From assembly GCA_965247995.1 (NCBI GenBank), contig OZ252041.1, forward strand, positions 1,612,001 through 1,676,000: a DNA stretch of 64,000 nt, given 5' to 3'. Origin of the DNA: JASLZO01 sp965247995 (GTDB taxonomy: Bacteria > Chloroflexota > Dehalococcoidia > UBA6926). The notes under the pieces were generated by a model. The model worked only from the letters and a program-made list of their open reading frames with translations, was not told where the DNA came from and did no database searches. The position numbers and the translations under genes are program-made. This document shows positions 60,121-64,000 of this stretch, one piece after another (the first letter of the stretch is position 1; each line of letters begins with the position of its first letter).

Positions 60121-60986
60121 GTGATCTCGTAGCTGTCGAGGATCTGCTGCGTCTCTCTGCGCCTGAGCCCACCGACAACGCGCTCGTACCGACCCTCGAG
60201 TGGCTCCGAACGTCCGTCTTCGTACACGAGCCCAACCGGGACACCCGGCGCACGCGCGATGTCCCATGCCTTGACGATGTCGTTCACATCGTGGTCCTCA
60301 GGGATCGGATAGATCTTGGGCGCCATGTCTTTCTTCGGATTACCGCGCAGGATGTCCAGCGTGTCGTTGTAGGTCGGGCACGGAGACTGGACATGGACGA
60401 TCGAGAAGCCGGGATAGTTCATGGCATCTCGGATCATCGTCGTCAACTCGCGTACTTGACTGGAAAACCCGGAGGCCACCTGCGACACGCCCATCGCCAG
60501 ATACAACTCAAGCGGCCTCATGGAAGCCTCAACCTTGCCGCCTGGAGTGGTCGGCGTCACGACTCCGAGCTCAGTTGTCGGTGAACTCTGGCCCTTGGTC
60601 AGGCCGTAGACGCCGTTGTCCATGACCACGGCCGTCACGTTCAGATTCCGCTGCGCTGCCGGTCCAATGTGCTCGAACCCAATGCTCAGGAAATCTCCGT
60701 CGCCAGCTGTGATCAACACGTCGAGGTTCGGGTTGCCCATCTTGACGCCGAACGCCAAAGGCAAAGTGCGGCCATGGATTCCGTGGAACCCAAAGGGCTG
60801 ATCGCCCTCAATGAGGTGCACCATGTTCCCGGAACAACCAATACCCGCCACCACCACGTTGTTTTCGACCGGTACGTCCTGCTCGGTCGTCCGCTGCTGG
60901 ATCGCCATCTCGATTGCGCGCTTCACGCCGAAGTCGCCACAACCAGGGCACCATTTGAAATCGTATTCAGGGTTGCGCTTTGTCAT
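60117..60986 (-). CDS. 2-oxoacid:ferredoxin oxidoreductase, beta subunit
   Basis: A 289-residue TPP-binding subunit. Motifs are KWCPGCGDFGV near the N terminus (cluster ligand pair), GIGCSGNM, GIHGRTLPLAFGVKM, the TPP/Mg site ITAGDGDFLSIGFEHIGPAAQRN with VVMDNGVYGLTKGQSSPTT, and VQSPCPTYND. With the fused gamma-alpha subunit it oxidatively decarboxylates a 2-oxoacid to acyl-CoA and reduces ferredoxin. The two genes are separated by 2 bp. Confidence 0.94.
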   Translation of the reverse strand: MTKRNPEYDFKWCPGCGDFGVKRAIEMAIQQRTTEQDVPVENNVVVAGIGCSGNMVHLIEGDQPFGFHGIHGRTLPLAFGVKMGNPNLDVLITAGDGDFLSIGFEHIGPAAQRNLNVTAVVMDNGVYGLTKGQSSPTTELGVVTPTTPGGKVEASMRPLELYLAMGVSQVASGFSSQVRELTTMIRDAMNYPGFSIVHVQSPCPTYNDTLDILRGNPKKDMAPKIYPIPEDHDVNDIVKAWDIARAPGVPVGLVYEDGRSEPLEGRYERVVGGLRRRETQQILDSYEIT

Positions 60987-60988
60987 GC

Positions 60989-62719
60989 TTACACTCCTGC
61001 TTTCGCGGCGACGCCGCGGTGTGCTTCGACGTGTTGTCGTACTCGTTTCACGAGGTCAGCGACCTTAAATGGGAGACCCGTGTACTGCGTGATCGCCTCG
61101 GCGTTTACGCCCTGTTGGCGCAGAATCGCCGCGAACTGACCGAGGTAATTCAACTCGGGGACGAGAACGAGTTCCTTCGACCGCAACTCCTCCAGCAGGG
61201 CTGGAGGCAGCGGGTTCAGGTACATCGTGAAATTCCACGCGACCGGAACACCCTCCTGTTCCAAAAGGTCGTACGCCTCGCTCATGGGTCCCTTTGACCC
61301 GCCCCAGGGGAGCACAGTGATCGGGTGGTGCGAATTGCGACTCTCGAAGGTCCCGTCCTTCAGGAGCTCCAACTTCGAGAACCGCCGATCCGTCATGTCC
61401 ACGTGTCGTTGAGGAAGGTGCGTCGTGTCGCCGATTGAGTCGTGCTCGCTGGCGTTCGCCACGTATGCCCCCGGTCCTCCCGGAATCGGCATAGGCGAGA
61501 GCTCTGCGGCATCGTACCGCTGGTACCCGTTCGTTCCGGTGTAGGTGAGCCGCCGGTCGTCCTTGACCGTGGAGAGGTCCGGTTTCGGGATGTTCTGCGT
61601 CCGCTCGGACAGCATGTGCTCGGAAAGAAGGATCACCGGCCCTTGGTATCGTTCCGCCCAATTGAGGGCGATGCTGGCGGCATAGAAGCACTCCTCCACT
61701 GTCCCCGGTGCGATCACCGGCAACTCGGCATCGCCGTGGGCCGGATGGAGCGCCATGTACAGGTCGGATTGTTCCGTCTTGGTCGGCAGTCCGGTGGCCG
61801 GTCCTCCGCGCTGCACGTCCACCACAACCAGTGGAACCTCCATCATCCACGCCATTCCCAACCCCTCGCTCATGAGCGAGAACCCTGGGCCGGCGGTTGA
61901 CGTCATGGCCTTCTGGCCTGAGAAACCAGCGCCAGCGATGGTGTTGATGGACTCGATCTCAGAGCTCGCCTGGTAGACGAACTTCCCTTCGCCGCGAAGA
62001 TTCGCTTCCATGAACTGGAGGATGCTGGTCGCAGGAGAGATCGGGTAACCGACAAAAAAGTCGACGCCGCCCGCGATTGCTCCGAGCGCGACTGAGTCGT
62101 TGCCCTTCATCAGGATCTGCTCGTACAAGGGTGGCTCGGGCGGCGCTAACTCGCCCAGCGAGTACCCACTCTGCTTCGCCGCATCGCGCCCCAGGTCCAG
62201 CCCCATCGCGTTCGCGGCGACGATTTGCTCGTCGTTCGCACGGCCCCGGGAGAACCGTCGGACGTTGAAGTCCTTCAGATACTGCTCCGGCCACTCCACG
62301 AAATGCTGAATTGCTCCGAGGATGACCATGTTGGCTGCCCGCGGGTTCCCCGTGGACTTCCCCAACTCCTCGAACGGGAGGGCGACCACGTTCATCGCTT
62401 GCCCGCTCGGCGGAAGGTCGAACGCTGCGGAGTCGTAAACGAGGATTCCTTCCGATGTCACTTCATCGTGATGGACCTCAAACGCCTCTTCGTTGAACGC
62501 GACCAGCACATCGAGCGCGTCCCCATTGCTGAGAGCAGGTGTTGTCGAGATGCGACACTGGCTCCATGTCGGGCCGCCCATGATCTGGGACGGGAACGTC
62601 ACGTACGTCATGACGTGATAACCAACCTGAGCGGCGGCTGCTGCCAGCGCTTCGGCAGCGGTGACCATCCCTTGGCCGCCTTCGCCGACGAACCGCACCA
62701 CGAAATCCTTCGTTGCCAC
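60989..62719 (-). CDS. 2-oxoacid:ferredoxin oxidoreductase, fused gamma-alpha subunit
   Basis: A 576-residue fusion. Residues 1-185 are the gamma domain (VRFVGEGGQGMVTAAEALAAAA, YVTFPSQIMGGPTWSQCRIS). Residues from about 200 are the alpha subunit: MKGNDSVALGAIAGGVDFFVGYPISPATSIL, EIESINTIAGAGFSGQKAMTSTAGPG, MEVPLVVVDVQRGGPATGLPTKTEQSD. YPISPAT plus the two-gene organisation resembles KorA/KorB (2-oxoglutarate) types, but substrate is not certain. The GTG has AGGAGG 7 bases upstream. No delta ferredoxin subunit is encoded nearby. Confidence 0.93.
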   Translation of the reverse strand: MATKDFVVRFVGEGGQGMVTAAEALAAAAAQVGYHVMTYVTFPSQIMGGPTWSQCRISTTPALSNGDALDVLVAFNEEAFEVHHDEVTSEGILVYDSAAFDLPPSGQAMNVVALPFEELGKSTGNPRAANMVILGAIQHFVEWPEQYLKDFNVRRFSRGRANDEQIVAANAMGLDLGRDAAKQSGYSLGELAPPEPPLYEQILMKGNDSVALGAIAGGVDFFVGYPISPATSILQFMEANLRGEGKFVYQASSEIESINTIAGAGFSGQKAMTSTAGPGFSLMSEGLGMAWMMEVPLVVVDVQRGGPATGLPTKTEQSDLYMALHPAHGDAELPVIAPGTVEECFYAASIALNWAERYQGPVILLSEHMLSERTQNIPKPDLSTVKDDRRLTYTGTNGYQRYDAAELSPMPIPGGPGAYVANASEHDSIGDTTHLPQRHVDMTDRRFSKLELLKDGTFESRNSHHPITVLPWGGSKGPMSEAYDLLEQEGVPVAWNFTMYLNPLPPALLEELRSKELVLVPELNYLGQFAAILRQQGVNAEAITQYTGLPFKVADLVKRVRQHVEAHRGVAAKAGV

Positions 62720-63111
62720 GCAAGATCCTCCTGGTTTTGACGCGCGCTCACCCGCTGGAATACCTCAACGGCTAGCGGATTTACGGCGGGAAAGCGCGTT
62801 TCTCGTGGGACGTTATGTCCCTATCTTTTCACATGTCCCGCTTTAGACTTTGGCGTGCCGACAAAGTATAGCACCTCCGTCTGCGCCGAAGATCTCTACT
62901 CAATCCACCCTACAGCCCAACCACAACCGCAAACATATACGGCGGTTTCGATACGAATCGTTCACCGTTGCCTCGTCCCCCCGTGGGCATACATAAGACA
63001 AGACGGATCGCGGTCATGGTACCGGTGCCTGAGTGAGTGGGCAATCTGAACCCGAACGTCGGTGGACACAACCTCGACCAGTAGAATGACGGCTGTTCGA
63101 GTGCCACCGCC
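62720..63111. promoter_or_regulatory. Divergent regulatory region between the ferredoxin oxidoreductase operon and an unknown gene
   Basis: A 392-bp gap. Facing the operon (minus strand) there is TATACT (plus-strand 62865-62870) with only a weak -35. Downstream of it lies the palindrome-like GGGACGTTATGTCCC (62807-62821) and a second ATGTCCC at 62833-62839, a candidate operator. Facing right, TAGAAT at 63082-63087 lies 24 bases before the next ATG. No small ORF with a ribosome-binding site or RNA gene is apparent. Confidence 0.5.
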
Positions 63112-63951
63112 ATGGACGCGCTGAACACATCGGTCCAAGAGCTGAAACAACTCGCAGCCGCGAGCGAAGGCCGGAACGTGGCCGATGCGCAGTTCCGGCG
63201 CCGGGTGGAGTCGCTGCTCGATCTTTTCTATACGGACATCGGCGAGATCCGTCACATCGAGCTCACGGGCCTCTTTGACCTGTTCCTGATCAAGGCGCTT
63301 TACGTGGAGCGGGGTAGCACAAGCATGGAGGCCGTCACCTACCTCGGCGATCTCATGGCGCGCCACCTCCGCGTCAGAGATATCTTTCCGATCCCTGACC
63401 TCGCGAACTACTTCTCACAGCTTCTCGAGAAAATGCTTGAAGAGACCGATCGCACCAATCAGCGGCCGCAGAATCTGTTCGAAGCGAACCGAGGGATCGG
63501 GGATAGCACGTTGTTCCTCCTCGGGATCTTCCCGGCAACACTGACTCGACGGCGTGGCAGACGCCACCGTTGGGGCGGTGGGTCGCCGCGGTTCGACTCG
63601 TCGTTCTACGAGCAGCTCGGGCGTCGTCACTACTTGTGGGCAGCGGAGCATGAGCTCGCCCAATGGACCGGCCAAGACCAGCTGATGACACGGCTGTCGA
63701 ACCACTTCGACGTCTACGTGGGCGCGCTGCACGAGGTGGCAGAGACCTACATACACGGGTTCGACGTCGAACGAGTGACCAACCTCATGTTGGATAGCTA
63801 CAACGCGTGGCGTCGTACCCGCGACGAGGTCCACATGGAGAACGTACGGAAGTACGCCGCTCTCCTCGCAATAGACCCGCGGCGGGCGTTTAGATGGGCG
63901 AGCAGGGGACGCAGGCGTCGCCTGCCTATCCTCGACCCGGCGAACGATTGA
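63112..63951 (+). CDS. Hypothetical protein, helical, with internal basic patch
   Basis: A 279-residue protein I do not recognise. It looks all-alpha: LLDLFYTDIGEIRHIELTGLFDLFLIKALYV, YFSQLLEKMLEETDR, and near the C terminus VTNLMLDSYNAWRRTRDEV. Residues 145-160 form an Arg/Gly-rich basic patch (RRRGRRHRWGGG), and the C terminus is also Arg-rich (RWASRGRRRRL), suggesting nucleic-acid or membrane-surface contact. No signal peptide or membrane segment. Starts at ATG 63112 behind a TAGAAT element. Nothing further is visible in the last 49 bases of the window. Confidence 0.65.
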   Translation: MDALNTSVQELKQLAAASEGRNVADAQFRRRVESLLDLFYTDIGEIRHIELTGLFDLFLIKALYVERGSTSMEAVTYLGDLMARHLRVRDIFPIPDLANYFSQLLEKMLEETDRTNQRPQNLFEANRGIGDSTLFLLGIFPATLTRRRGRRHRWGGGSPRFDSSFYEQLGRRHYLWAAEHELAQWTGQDQLMTRLSNHFDVYVGALHEVAETYIHGFDVERVTNLMLDSYNAWRRTRDEVHMENVRKYAALLAIDPRRAFRWASRGRRRRLPILDPAND

Positions 63952-64000
63952 TCGGTGCGCCGACACCGGCCGGGTTTGCCGCCTGCCTGTGGTTTGTCCT

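Noticed and set aside
1..64000. Insertion sequences, prophage, integrases, CRISPR arrays or defence systems
   Set aside because: No transposase, integrase, Cas, restriction or phage-like protein is visible; base composition is even apart from short intergenic regions.

Overview
The window is a GC-rich, densely packed bacterial chromosome segment with about 64 supportable protein genes. I see no rRNA or tRNA genes, no insertion sequences, no phage genes and no CRISPR array. The best guess at origin is Chloroflexota, possibly a marine SAR202-like or other Dehalococcoidia-related lineage. The reasons are a complex I cluster without NuoE/F/G, a DUF2298 (Chlor_Arch_YYY) multi-pass protein followed by a TIGR03663-type membrane protein, a fused gamma-alpha 2-oxoacid:ferredoxin oxidoreductase, and frequent GTG/TTG starts. 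This is inferred from gene content only. Packing is extreme: many same-strand neighbours overlap by 4 bp, and several convergent pairs share their stop codons.

Layout. 1-9.5 kb holds mixed metabolism: an NDUFA9-like SDR (cut by the window edge), a glutamine amidotransferase-like protein, a GYD protein, two hydrolases, OtsA, an alpha/beta hydrolase, an MFS transporter, an amidohydrolase and a CBS pair. 9.6-15.3 kb holds a cation exchanger and a minus-strand osmotic-stress run (MscS - otsB - MscS - DUF5752 - treT). 15.5-24.9 kb holds an MFS transporter, a zinc-knuckle protein, PHP, an exonuclease-helicase (DinG type), an OGG-type glycosylase, a CCA-adding enzyme and a thioredoxin-like protein. 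24.9-31.8 kb holds rnc, hisC-hisB, purS/purC, two Yip1-like proteins and a split Tat system. 31.9-42.4 kb holds an 11-gene complex I cluster in the order M | A-B-C-D-H-I-J-K-L-N. 42.4-50.1 kb holds a HicB-like protein, an aldo/keto reductase, birA, a VTT membrane protein and hisZ-hisG-(PLC-like)-hisD. 50.1-58.3 kb holds ftsY and a run of large membrane proteins plus an FAD oxidoreductase, plausibly a lipid-linked sugar/envelope locus. 58.3-64 kb holds RidA, MidA/NDUFAF7, the 2-oxoacid:ferredoxin oxidoreductase and an unknown gene.

How the parts fit. The window encodes two routes to trehalose (OtsA/OtsB and TreT) and two mechanosensitive channels, so solute accumulation and emergency release are encoded together. 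It also encodes a complex I without the NADH module, an oxidoreductase that makes reduced ferredoxin, and a MidA/NDUFAF7 homologue (a complex I assembly methyltransferase in mitochondria). Together these suggest ferredoxin-driven proton pumping, although the electron donor is not proven. Points most worth a second look are the one-base break that separates an MscS channel from a DUF5752 domain, TreT coding sequence that extends upstream of any canonical start codon, and the four-repeat charged tail on NuoI.
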